From: Ecdyonurus torrentis
Lineage: Eukaryota; Arthropoda; Insecta; Ephemeroptera; Heptageniidae
Reading direction: 5' to 3'
Assembly (NCBI GenBank): GCA_949318235.1
Contig: OX439129.1
Location: 23,929,987 to 23,993,986, forward strand
Length of the DNA stretch: 64,000 nt
In this document: positions 12,599-24,130 of the stretch, piece by piece
How the letters are laid out: every line of letters starts with the position of its first letter
How positions within the stretch are numbered: the stretch's first letter is position 1
Notes under the pieces: model-generated
Seen by the model: only the letters and a program-made list of their open reading frames with translations
The model's database searches: none
What the model was told of the DNA's origin: nothing
Position numbers and translations under genes: made by a program

Positions 12599-13719
12599 TG
12601 TTTATTTAGATTTAAATTATATTAGTCAATAAACTTGGAGTTTAAAAAAATAACAGAATAATCAGCACATTTTTAACACGCTGAATATGCACTAAGCCTT
12701 TCGATCAAGCATCGTAATGTTTTGCTGACGCTCGGAAAAGCAATCTTATTTTGTCAATACAAGCATTATTAATGCAATACAGATAATTTTGGTATTTATA
12801 GTACTTCTATATCATATAAAAATTATTTTGATTTATTTTTGAAGTGTAATGTAGTTATAGTAATCATTCTTTCAATATTGCATATAGAATTTCCTATCAA
12901 ATGTACAGTAAAGTGAAATGAGAAATGAAATACGCGTGAAAATGAATGTATATTTTATACATGTAAAAAGTTGGCAACAAATATTTTATAGTGGATTAGA
13001 GAGAATAAAGTATAGTTACACAAAAATTAATAAATGATAGTATCATATTACCGTTAACTATTCTGAATATCGTATGTCATACAGCACTGATTTAAGTGCT
13101 TTATCAGCCTTTTTTTTTATCGAAACATTGAATGTTTTTCAATTTTATTATTCATTTTCTCTACAGCTATATTTCTAACTCGAGATTAATTATCATGACC
13201 TTTCAATAATCATGTATCGTCATTAATAGCTCCATTGCTCAATACTAAAAATCTCAATAATTTGTTGTTTTTAATTGTCTGTTCAACTTGACTTTTAAAT
13301 GTAAAACAATACAAATAAACGAAACGATAAGTCTCCAGCCTTGATTGAATCATGCAGTATGATTGAAACAACATTAATTAGATATTAATATAGATGACTA
13401 AAAAAGGTTGTCTATACAGAAGAAATAAAGTAGCTAATTTATATTTTTTATTTTCAACGTTTGTAAATTATCAAATAGTCTGTATACGGATTAGTAATGT
13501 TTGTTACATGAAAAATAAGAGTTTTTTTCCCCCATAGTTGTAACTTCTGCACATTTATTCTTTCCTTGATTTTTAAATGATTATAATAATGTTGTAACCA
13601 AAGTGCGTTTTTGTACATCAGCTATTTATTTTCTTTGAGTTTAAAAATAATAATATGAATGATTTTTTATTTTCTTATGATTTTTAATATTTTGTAACGT
13701 AATTAAATTTAAAAAAGTA

Positions 13720-13791
13720 AGGTTTCACCGAGATTTGAACTCGGATCGCTGGATTCAAAGTCCAGAGTGCTAACAATTACACCATGGAACC
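13720..13791 (-). tRNA. tRNA-Gln(UUG), copy 6, probably decaying
   Basis: Same 72-nt frame and TTG anticodon as copies 3, 5 and 7, but with two changes at important places. One D-loop G is replaced, so the conserved GG becomes TG. One base in the 3' acceptor strand is altered (GAAACC instead of GGAACC), producing a C-A mismatch at the fifth acceptor pair. The flanking TCAGCACATTTTT motif and a T6 terminator are kept. Likely a weak or non-functional copy. Confidence 0.85.
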
Positions 13792-13876
13792 TGATTATAA
13801 TGAAATTAAAATACAAATTAAAATTAAATTGTATTATCACAGTAACTTAGTCGAATCAGCACATTTTTATTAGGTC

Positions 13877-13893
13877 AGAGGGAGAGGGAGAGG

Positions 13894-13960
<67 letters not shown>
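13877..13960. repeat. (GA)n microsatellite in repeat unit A
   Basis: Begins as GGGAGA and becomes pure GA. Collinear with the GA block at 14993-15082 in unit B. Confidence 0.95.
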
Positions 13961-13961
<1 letters not shown>

Positions 13962-14417
13962 CTGTGTGAGCGAGCTTATGCAAAAAGTTCCATTTATTTT
14001 AAGATGTTGAAATACTTTGTCATTTCTTTTCCTTCTGATAACAATGATAATAAACATAAGTATCTAAAATCATAATATTAATGACATACCTTTTTAAAAT
14101 TGAAAGTATTAGAAAAAATAGAAATCAAATTTAAAATCTCACAAATCTTTGACCAGTAGTTGTAAATTATTTAACAGTAGCATTATTTACAAAACAGTAA
14201 TTTTTTAAATCTCAATCTTTTAATAAATCAATGCAATCAAAATTAATTTAAATTGCTTTTCAAAATAATATAAAAATACTGTGAATGTGTGAGCGTTTTC
14301 AAATGTGTCTCTCTTTTTCTTGCAAAAATTGTATATAATATTTGTCTAAACGTGATTAACCTCTAATGCCATAAGACTGCAGTTTAAAGATTAAAAGCAG
14401 AAGAAAACACCGAACTT

Positions 14418-14530
<113 letters not shown>

Positions 14531-14687
14531 CAGTTTTTATCGTTACTTTTTACTGTGTGTGTATACAATACATACAATATACACTTGTGTCACTCATCAT
14601 ATAATTTATACGTATATACACATGATTGCGATTATATATTTTACAATTAAGAAACTCCTGCTAAATTTGCAATATTATACCTACAAG

Positions 14688-14887
14688 NNNNNNNNNNNNN
14701 NNNNNNNNNNNNNNNNNNNNNNNNNNNNNNNNNNNNNNNNNNNNNNNNNNNNNNNNNNNNNNNNNNNNNNNNNNNNNNNNNNNNNNNNNNNNNNNNNNNN
14801 NNNNNNNNNNNNNNNNNNNNNNNNNNNNNNNNNNNNNNNNNNNNNNNNNNNNNNNNNNNNNNNNNNNNNNNNNNNNNNNNNNNNNNN
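14688..14887. other. Assembly gap, 200 N
   Basis: Exactly 200 undetermined bases inside the tRNA-Gln tandem array, close to long (CT)n and (GA)n tracts. By alignment of the two flanking repeat units, a tRNA-Gln copy should occupy the right-hand part of the missing sequence (about 14816-14887). The round length suggests a placeholder, so the true size may differ. Confidence 0.99.
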
Positions 14888-14992
14888 GTATATAATGCAA
14901 AATACAATGCAAATTTAAATTAAATTATAATATCACAGTAACTTAGTCGAATCAGCACATTTTTATTGGGTCATTGAGCTTTAGTCGTGCTT

Positions 14993-15082
<90 letters not shown>
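14993..15082. repeat. (GA)n microsatellite in repeat unit B
   Basis: GA run with one GGA interruption near 15004. Confidence 0.95.
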
Positions 15083-15089
<7 letters not shown>

Positions 15090-15421
15090 CTGTGTGAGCG
15101 AGCTTATTAAAAACCTTTAATAATTTAATATTTTGAAACCATTTGTCATATCTTCGTCTGATAATACCAATAGTAAACATTAATAACAAAAAAAAAGTCG
15201 TAATTTCTTTTTAAATTAAATGTTATAGAAAATAGAAATCAAATTAATAATCCTTCAAAATGTTTGCAATTGTAAAGTAATTAGAAATATTTTTAATATT
15301 TTTTTTAAATAATAATTGTTTTTGAATCTTATACTGTTAACAAATCAATACAAACAATATTATTTTAAATTGCATTTAAAAATAAAAATAAAATAATAGC
15401 ACTCTGAGCGTTTCTAAATGA

Positions 15422-15423
<2 letters not shown>

Positions 15424-15507
<84 letters not shown>
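15424..15507. repeat. (CT)n microsatellite in repeat unit B
   Basis: Pure CT run. A short TCTCTCTT run in the same relative place in unit A (about 14308) may be its seed. Confidence 0.95.
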
Positions 15508-15509
<2 letters not shown>

Positions 15510-15595
15510 CAAAAAGTATCTATGCAATGTATGTAATCATAATTCAAATCCAATGCAATAAGTCTGAAGTTTAAAAATTAACAGCAGAAAAAACT

Positions 15596-15636
15596 CTCTC
15601 TGTCTCTCTCATCTCTCTCTCTCTCTCTCTCTCTCT
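15596..15636. repeat. Interrupted (CT)n microsatellite
   Basis: CT run with GT and AT interruptions, aligned with the long CT block of unit A. Confidence 0.9.
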
Positions 15637-15849
15637 AATCCAGTTTTAGAGTTAATTGTATAGTGTTGTATACCTTATCACATTACTGACGTGAATTCAG
15701 TACCTGCAATATACTGTACGGACGATATAATTTATAACGTGTGATAATATATTTTACAATTTTAGAAACTCGACGTGCTAATTTAAATGGTAAAATATGT
15801 AATCACATACTATCTGCGTATGTTTGTACTGGAAAACAATAAAATTATA

Positions 15850-15921
15850 AGATTCCACCGAGATTTGAACTCGGATCGCTGGATTCAAAGTCCAGAGTGC
15901 TAACCATTACACCATGGAACC
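15850..15921 (-). tRNA. tRNA-Gln(UUG), copy 7
   Basis: 72 nt, anticodon TTG. The only difference from copy 3 is the base next to the last in the acceptor (GGAATC), which turns the second pair into a G-T wobble and should be tolerated. Last member of the array. TCAGCACATTTTT lies at 15986-15998 on its 5' side. Confidence 0.93.
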
Positions 15922-16083
15922 TGCTTATAATTCAGATTCAGTGATAATTAAATTGAATTGTTGAGGTATAATAAAATTAAATACTTCAGCACATTTTTGT
16001 CATACTTACTCGTCTTACGTTTCTCACAGCACTCTCTTAACATCAGTAATGTCGACCACTTTAAGACTTAAATTATCATTCCA

Positions 16084-16085
<2 letters not shown>

Positions 16086-16116
<31 letters not shown>
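16086..16116. repeat. (TTA)n microsatellite
   Basis: About ten TTA repeats. Confidence 0.9.
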
Positions 16117-16117
<1 letters not shown>

Positions 16118-16709
16118 ATGTATTATACAGTATAATATAATGTATACTGTATATAAATATATATATATATGTGTGTGTGTGTCTTTACACGTTTAATATT
16201 ACGTATAACTTTATAATTAAAAACAGCTGAATCAATTATTAATGCATCGATTGATTAATAATTAAATATTTTCAATAACATTGCATGAATAAACATTTAT
16301 ATTAGGATTAAGTTATCATATTTCCTATTAAATCGTAACAGAGTGTGTAAAACATGGTGTAATCCTTATAACAGTGAATCAAAAATAACATATTGTGAAT
16401 AGTTATTGCAAACCAGAAATATATATTAATTTTTATAAAGTAGACTTATATTTAGAGAACTTATGTAGGTTAGTTTGCTTATATTATTTCTATATTTATT
16501 ATTATGTCACTTCATAAAAGCTAAGCCATAGTTAGATGATAATAGATATTACTATATAGGGTTGATGATAATGATTATAAGGAAAAAAAAAAGAGGGAGG
16601 GAGGTAAGAAGTCCATCTGCTATGTGGTTTGGTTTTTCTGTATCGTATATGTATAGTTTGATTCAATCAGAGAAATCTTTTGGGGAGAAATATTAGAATA
16701 AAGTGTGTC

Positions 16710-16727
16710 GGGGGGGGGGGGGGGGGG
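16710..16727. repeat. Homopolymer run of 18 G
   Basis: Long pure G run on the plus strand, rare in such AT-rich DNA and able to form a G-quadruplex. Length may be inexact because homopolymers are error-prone. Confidence 0.85.
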
Positions 16728-17259
16728 AGTTAGAGAGGAAGAGAAGGGGGCATGCAAAGTACCACATGCTAACTGACATGAACATCAAAAGAAAAGAAAA
16801 AAAAATCTGCCACAATAATAACCCATTCATTGATCATTATTATTATTATAGGAATAATATTGTAATTAACGTTCTAAAATTACGTAATAAATATTCAAGA
16901 CAATTTGTTTGGTTAGTGTTTACTTTTTTTTTCCATAGGAGGTAATTTGTACAGAATTTAAACATTATGTTAAAGAAAAAATGAATTCAAATAATATAGA
17001 AATGAGTAATATTGTAGATATGAGCCGAAAATTGGAATGGATTTTATAAGAAAAAAAAATGTGAAAAAAAGTTAATGCTCTGCAAAAATATGATCGCAAA
17101 AATATTTTTGCAAAGACTGTAATATCAGAGTCATTGCAATGATATATAATTTTCATCACAAAAATTGTATCTATGTTTTATTTCATGTATATATAAAAAT
17201 TCAATTCTACGTATAGTTCAATCGATATTGATATTAAATTTTCATGTGTCAATCATGAT

Positions 17260-17470
17260 TTCAGAGCAAAGGTGGTTCATTTGCTGACACAGTAAACTAG
17301 ATTGTGGTGCTCCCTTAGTCTGCTCTTGCACCTAACAAAACTTCTATATGGGGTGTTAAAATGAAATTACGTCCCCTAAATATATATAGCTGTCGTGTAA
17401 GCTCCATTACACCTCTGTGAGTTTGCTAGTGGTTGCTCTAGGGTGGAAAACTTTATACTGCAACCTGTCA
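17260..17470. other. Non-repetitive island
   Basis: Moderately GC-richer unique sequence. It includes TTGCTAGTGGTTGCTCTAGG near 17422-17441 and several short repeats of CTCC/CCTC type. No gene signal. Candidate conserved non-coding element. Confidence 0.2.
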
Positions 17471-18359
17471 ATGCAAAAGTTGGTTTTTATTTCAAATCGT
17501 GTACAACGTCTGTAGTATTTACGCGTATAGTTTAAATTGTTCATTTTTACCGTTTTATTTCAAAAATCATCTGTTTAATATTTATACTTCAACTCTTAAC
17601 CTCTACTTTTAAATACTGTTATTTTTATTCAAACTGTTTTAGTTATTGTTATTATTTATGTCTACAAATTTAAGTCAAATACATAGATATACATTTTATT
17701 TTCTCATAAAGACTTATGAAGTTTAGTTCCAAAATATTGCAACACCATAAATTAGTCCAGTATGTTTTTTTAAAGATTAAAGATTGCTTTTTACTTAAAA
17801 ATAAATGGTCTGTACTAAGAATTGGATTTATAATTTTTTGAAATTATTAATTTCTCTAAATCGTTCAACGTCGTCACTAAATGTATTTATTTATTTTTAC
17901 ATACGGGACTCACACTATATACCGGTTGCACTCGTATTTAAGAGCCGCCATTTTGTTGGTTAGGAATACATAGGCCAGCATAGGAAAAAACCTAATTTTT
18001 ATTTTTTTAATAGCAAAAGAAGCTTCAAACCTCAATCGACACCTTATTTCTAGCTCCTAATAAGCTCGAAGAATATGAGAAAAAGTTGTTCAGTTGAAAT
18101 AAACTCTTTATATATGCAAAACTTAGGAGAAATTATGTTTGCATTAGGCACCACAAACATGGCGACAAAGCGCAAGGATGTGCAAGGGGTCTATATAACA
18201 TAAAATTATATGAAATAAATATATAAATGACAAAGTACCAAAGAATTAAGTGTATATTTAAATTCCAAACTAAAGAGTATTTAAAATACAGTGCATTGCA
18301 TATTATATTATACACTTGTCTTACATTTACATCATGAATTTGTGATTGCACTAGTTTTA

Positions 18360-18575
18360 GTTTGGATAGTCGTCTCATGACAGATGGTACGTAGCCCTCA
18401 ACCCTCCCCCTGAGTGAGTACTCGCCTGCGGCGCACTGAACACTTATCAATATGGCAATGTAAGCAGTACAAAAGCATGTACCCCCCACCCCACCCGTGA
18501 ATCTAGCGTAAAGCTTGTCTAGGCCGCTAGAATTAAATGACTTATTAATGTGGAGCTGGGTCTGGTTCATTTAAC
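18360..18575. other. Higher-GC island inside a 145-codon minus-strand frame
   Basis: GC-richer segment (CCCTCCCCC, CTGCGGCGCAC, CCCCCCACCCCACCCG). It overlaps the upstream half of a minus-strand open frame (18133-18570) whose translation shows no recognisable domain and a chance-like hydrophobic end. I regard it as non-coding; regulatory function possible. Confidence 0.2.
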
Positions 18576-20054
18576 AAGCTTTGTAAAGAGGGAGAAAGGG
18601 AGAATAAATACTTCAGGTACTTGAGCTTTCAAGGGGTATTGTATCAGAACATGTTATATTATGTGTACTCTTATATGAATTTTATATTAAAGTTTTACTT
18701 ACAATAACATATTATTCATAAGCAGGTATTATTTTATTTATTTATTGAAGTGTTGAAATTGTTTTTATATCAGGTGGCTGAAAAATATGAATACTACAGC
18801 AATATAGAGTAATCTACAGTAATACTGTATCATTATAAAATGCTGAAATGGAACTTACTTATTTTGCTTACATTTTGTAATTATATGCATGAATTTTTTA
18901 AGCAATATTAGATGACAACTTTACTGAAATCATTTCATGTCTAACTTATTGTTACGTATATATTAGGCTGTAATATTGTGTTTTAATTGCTACTAAAAAT
19001 CTAAGTTAAATAATAAAAAGAAAAAAAAGGAGAAAAATCCAAGGGTTTTGTAAAAATTCATTAACAAACTATTAGATTTTTTTGGAATGTATTGTTTTGT
19101 CTTCAGTATAGGGATGGAGAACTGAAAAAACAGATAGAGCTGTAACAAGTCAAATTCATAACTATGATATTAACATATAAATCATCTATGGCACATATTG
19201 TATACATTTTTTTATCATTATTATTATAGCTATATTAACTATAGAGTCATGAATTGGACTCGGCAAAGATTAATTAACTGACATGGTACCATTATAGACT
19301 TATGGTCATATGTGTATTTAAACTTCTTATATATACTGTACCCCCAGTATCGTATGTAAAGAACAGGAACTATTAATAACTTGTTCTATAATCATGTGCT
19401 TCTCATTTTTTCTCTATTATTGCATATCCCACCTGCTACTCTTTACTACACCCTTTTTCATCTATTTTTTATATAACGTACAGTAATCAACACTAAAAAT
19501 TCAACAATTTGAAGGGGATATTGCGTCAAAATCATAATAGGGGGATGTTTCGCATAATATAAATTGACCTAGTACATATTTTATTTTTAACTTTTGATTT
19601 GCTTTGTATTAGTTATTTGATACTCTATTTTAAAATTTTATTTTTTCATTATAATTTTACATATTTATTGACATTAAAGTTTTGTTTAATATGAAATTAT
19701 AACAAAATGCTAATTTTTCGTGTAGTGTATTATAAGTGCAGAGATGGACAGGAAGAGAGCGAGATGGACAGGACGAGAGCGAGAGAGAGATAAAAAACGC
19801 ATAGACAAATACATTTTAGAGACATATAGAACGAGAGAAAAGATATTGTAAATGTAATTTTGAATAAAATAACTATAGTAAGCAGGGTTTATAAAACCTT
19901 GACTATAGTAAGATACAAAACTTTGAAATCTGGTATGTGCATAATTTAATTGAGTTAAACATGCGGAAAGATTTATGGTCAATCTATTTTTTGAAAATTT
20001 TGATAATACCCTTCCAATAACATAACTAAATATTCATTGCCATATATTATTATA

Positions 20055-20058
<4 letters not shown>

Positions 20059-20149
<91 letters not shown>
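20059..20149. repeat. (CT)n microsatellite, about 90 bp
   Basis: Uninterrupted CT run in a gene-free stretch. Confidence 0.95.
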
Positions 20150-20150
<1 letters not shown>

Positions 20151-21049
20151 GATGTGCACTGTTCAAACAGATGTGCTAAAAGTAAACTAAAGAATGAATT
20201 GAAGGGATAAAAAAATATATAGGGGTGACAACCAAAGTAACTAGAGTAGTGGAAGGGGGGACACTTCTTACATCATTTTTTTTTTACCTCAATCAACTCA
20301 CTTGCTATATTATTGTACAAGTCCTATGTATAGGCCTACCCTTATGAATACCCCCTCTCCCCCCCCCCCCTCGCTATCACATTCTATGCTCTCTTTCTGT
20401 ATATATAGAGTAAAATACTTTATTCTGGCAGACCCAATTAAAGGGCAATGTATTAACCATATGCGCCAAGTAACCACATAAACACCCATTGTTATCAAAG
20501 TTATAGTATATGAAGAGAGGGGGTATAGTATAGGGTGACGTAACTATACCTTCTGTTAGGAACCTGTCACAAGGGAATCACTTATATATTGTTGTGTTTT
20601 TATGTTATACACTATGCATATAGACATAAAGCTTACGGTTAAATAACGTAGCTTGTTTTATATATTTATACATATTGTAATCCTTAAATATATATTAAAA
20701 TAAATCAATATTCAATAACTATATGTATAGATCTTTAATAACAAGAAGGGTAATGAAATTATGTATTGTTAGTTTGATTTTTTATAATATATTAATATGA
20801 CTCTTTAGCCTTAGTTCTAAAAAAAAAATTAATAAAAAATCTTAACATTTTGATACTTTAGTTGTCAATTAAGACTTCAGTTTCCCATTAATTTATTTTT
20901 TCTTTATTTTTTTTCCTCAATATATTTATACTTTTAGTTTTTAATTAAAATAGTTCAAAAATATTGACTCAAAGTATTAGACAAAGTAATTGAAAGTTTT
21001 TCTGTACAAAATATTCTGAAGTAAGATGGAAGAGAAAACTATATTATAT

Positions 21050-21370
21050 GTGAATCGACGTGTGGGCAAAAGTATATTAGTTTTGTTGTGTCTCTCGGCG
21101 TCAAAGACATGATGGATGTCACAAAGGTCACAAGTTACAATCAAGAGTGTACAATCTAATCAGAGTTCAATCTGTATAAGGCAAGGAGGCAAGGTGTGGG
21201 GACCCACGTGCAATCAGTGAGCGTAAGATTGGCTCACGTCTCGAGGGATATGTCGAGAAAGAGCACACACGTCACGCGGCCCGCGGCAACACGACTAACG
21301 ATCAATCCTCGTTGTCTTGAACACTTCTTCATCAGTAAACCAGCTGCGACCTCAACACGATCTTCGATTA
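21050..21370. promoter_or_regulatory. Higher-GC island, candidate enhancer
   Basis: The longest non-repetitive GC-richer block left of the zinc-finger gene. It contains GTCACAAAGGTCACAAG (AGGTCA-type half-sites), a CACGTG E-box (21206-21211) and a CpG-dense stretch CGTCACGCGGCCCGCGGC. Open frames on both strands overlap it, neither convincing. It lies about 5 kb upstream of the promoter. Confidence 0.35.
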
Positions 21371-21897
21371 TCTCAAATATTCTATTTTCTTCTTTTAAAA
21401 AAATGGTGTTTGTATGTTTACCTATAATAGCTTTAATGCGGTAAATCGACATTACTTTTCTATGTCATGTTGATGGAATTATTTACAGTATATTGCAGAA
21501 AATAGCACACATAATATTTATAAATTGCAAAGCACTGACATATGATATTTGGAATGTATTACCTGAAAAATATCAAATATGCAAGTATATGTGTTATTAA
21601 AACAAAAACACATTTTATGGTATGATGGCTATTTTGAAGATTATATTCGTGCTAAATGATTTTGGAATTGATTACCCTTTTCCATATATTTTTAATGTAC
21701 ATAATATATTACTTTATATTAACTATCTTGATAAGAAAACTCAATAAAAACCTCATTGAAAAACAATATAAAAGCTATTTTTCTAAGATATATATAATTT
21801 TAACTACAATACAACCAACTATATATATATATATGATTATACAGAAGCAGAGCCAAGTTTGAATGGAAGCAGATTGGCACACTAGGGACTCCTCATG

Positions 21898-21898
<1 letters not shown>

Positions 21899-21981
<83 letters not shown>
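21899..21981. repeat. (AT)n microsatellite
   Basis: Long AT run that generates overlapping false frames on both strands. Confidence 0.95.
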
Positions 21982-21985
<4 letters not shown>

Positions 21986-22184
21986 CCAGACATACTGCTC
22001 TTATATACATTATTATCATATATAGAGAAGGAGGCGGAACTGTAATCCAACCAACCCCTTGTCCATATGTTGTCAGCCAGTTCGACTCATATTATATAGC
22101 TTTATAGTTGGCTCAATGCTGCTTATATTCTTTCTTTTATATAATAATATGGCATTGCACTCTGAATTATATACTAGAAGAGAA

Positions 22185-22186
<2 letters not shown>

Positions 22187-22219
<33 letters not shown>
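22187..22219. repeat. (GA)n microsatellite
   Basis: GA run next to the CpG-rich/E-box segment at 22.23-22.29 kb. Confidence 0.95.
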
Positions 22220-22221
<2 letters not shown>

Positions 22222-22270
22222 AATAAAACCGCACGCGTGTTCGCGCCTCGTCAGTGAAATTGAACTGTAT

Positions 22271-22287
22271 CACGTGTCAGACACGTG
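22271..22287. promoter_or_regulatory. Paired CACGTG E-boxes
   Basis: CACGTGT-CA-GACACGTG: two canonical CACGTG boxes 11 bp apart, followed by a further CACGT, beside a CpG-rich stretch (22228-22256). Suggests a bHLH (Clock/Cycle, Myc/Max or Mitf class) site cluster. No gene start is visible next to it. Confidence 0.35.
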
Positions 22288-22643
22288 TATCACGTTAGTT
22301 AACACCATTGATACCTTATAAAGTCAAATTATCCGAGACAAAATATTGTACTGTCTTTATGATGTATTATATAGTTACTTCTTTACATAGAAATATATTG
22401 TTAGAATCAGATCCTCTGTCAAAAAAATTAGTATAAAATTAGTATAATGAGATGATTAACTTATGGTGTAGTTAATTGGTGTAAAAATATTCACATTATT
22501 AATTTATCTTTTTAAACTAACTTACAACTGATTTATTTCATATACAATAGCAATAAATTAATATGAGATAAAAATTTAAGAAAATCATTTCATTTGTTTT
22601 TAAAAAATGTCTTCATATAATATTACTTCATGTTATAAAGCAA

Positions 22644-22674
<31 letters not shown>

Positions 22675-23998
22675 TCTATTCAGTCATATTTTTTAAATAT
22701 CTCAAACTTTCCAATATTAGAAAAAATATATAGAACGAATAAATCAAATATTAATAAAAAAAAAACTCAAAAAGTTATTGGAGAAATATATACATTTTTT
22801 TGACGAACTTCAAATGAGAGCAAAAAATAGTGTTGAAAACAAGTGTAGTATAATAAAATAACTTTCCAGCTTGTCGTATTCATATTATATATTATGTAAA
22901 GTGGGAAATGTCAAAACTAACATAAACTAAAATTTTATAATAAAAAAAAAAAAGAAGAAAAAAAAATATGATCGTTATTGCTTTGTTGTAATAAGGCAAA
23001 AGTTTCTAATTTGCTTGTGCATGTCATAAAATTTGATTGCTTATTGCTACATGATTGTAATATGATGCCATATAACTATTTTGTTAGACTCAACTCATAG
23101 TTGTAAAGCCTAAAACTAAAGTATAGAATTATAGTATAGTAGTTACCACCCCTTCCATCATCATCATCCCCTTCAATAATTTACTGCGTCACGCGTTTTT
23201 TTTTTTTACATTATTCTCTCTCTCTTTTATTTTTTTGGCTTATACTATTTTGGTGTCTGTCTTGGGGCTATTTCAAGTAATGGTTATGTCTGTTTTATGT
23301 ATTGACGACCGCAACATAAAAACGAATCCCTTGTGTTTATAATATGTAAAATTTAGACTCAAATAAAATGTGTTGCAGTGATATTATGTTGTTATTATTA
23401 TAATATTTGAAAATAGGGGTAAATTTACAATTGAATTAAAATTAAAAGAAATTAATGCTGATTATATTTTAAAGGATTTAAAACTTTTCAAGACAAAAAA
23501 TAACAAATAAATATGAAAAAAATGACACAAACATTGACATTATAAAATTGATCAACGATTACTGAAATTGATTGTCTATTTTCTATGTGAGTAAACGTCA
23601 TATTTTGTTATCTTCATAGAGGTTAAAAAGATGTTTTGAGGGTGTGAGTATATCAACATATTTTGTGTTAGTAGCAGACTAAAATTTCTGTCATAATATG
23701 ACTTGATTACAATATTAATTCTTAATAAGTGATTCCAACATCATATCTTTTAAAGTTTAAAGCTAAAATTTTAAGCCAACTTTTTATATTTCATTTTACT
23801 TTTTATATGTATTTCAACGTAGAAAAAAAAAAAGATCTAGTACATTATCATAAGAGAGATGTATTGCAAGAACGTATGTAAGAATTTGTGAGCGGATGAG
23901 TTGAAAAGGAAGTCAGCTAGGAAGTACAGGGTTTGCTCATTGTTATATAATATTATGAATCTCAATAATCACCCTCTTATAATAATACATATACATAG

Positions 23999-24130
23999 GG
24001 TTGCTTCGGGCGCCATATTTCCACAAGAGATCGTAAATTCAAGTACCTTCTTCTTCTACAGCATCCGCCCCGTTCGCCTGCCTCGGTGGAACAATAACGG
24101 CAGCTGGACCGCCGGAGATGACTTCTTTAT
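23999..24130 (+). other. Short coding-like GC-rich segment
   Basis: 132 bp standing out sharply from AT-rich flanks. In one plus frame it reads VASGAIFPQEIV, then a stretch ending in WNNNGSWTAGDDFF, with mostly C/G third positions in the second half. AG precedes it (23997-23998) and a GTAAAT donor-like sequence follows (24131). The polypyrimidine tract is poor and no homologue is recognised. It also holds GCGCCATATTTCC and a CAGCTG, so it may be a regulatory element rather than an exon. Confidence 0.3.

Larger units (their letters stand above)
14888..15849. repeat. Tandem tRNA-Gln repeat, unit B
   Basis: Second unit, collinear with unit A: the AACTTAGTCGAATCAGCACA landmark, a (GA)n block at 14993-15082, TGTGTGAGCGAGCTTAT, diverged spacer, (CT)n blocks at 15424-15507 and about 15596-15636, CCAGTTTT, and TATATTTTACAATT just before tRNA copy 7. 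The tRNA expected at its left end falls in the N gap. Confidence 0.85.

Noticed and set aside
14559..14918. Open frames running through the N gap
   Set aside because: They consist mainly of undetermined residues.
18133..18570. 145-codon minus-strand frame, the longest non-repetitive frame outside the zinc-finger gene
   Set aside because: No recognisable domain, no splice or promoter context, and half of it is plain AT-rich hydrophobic translation.
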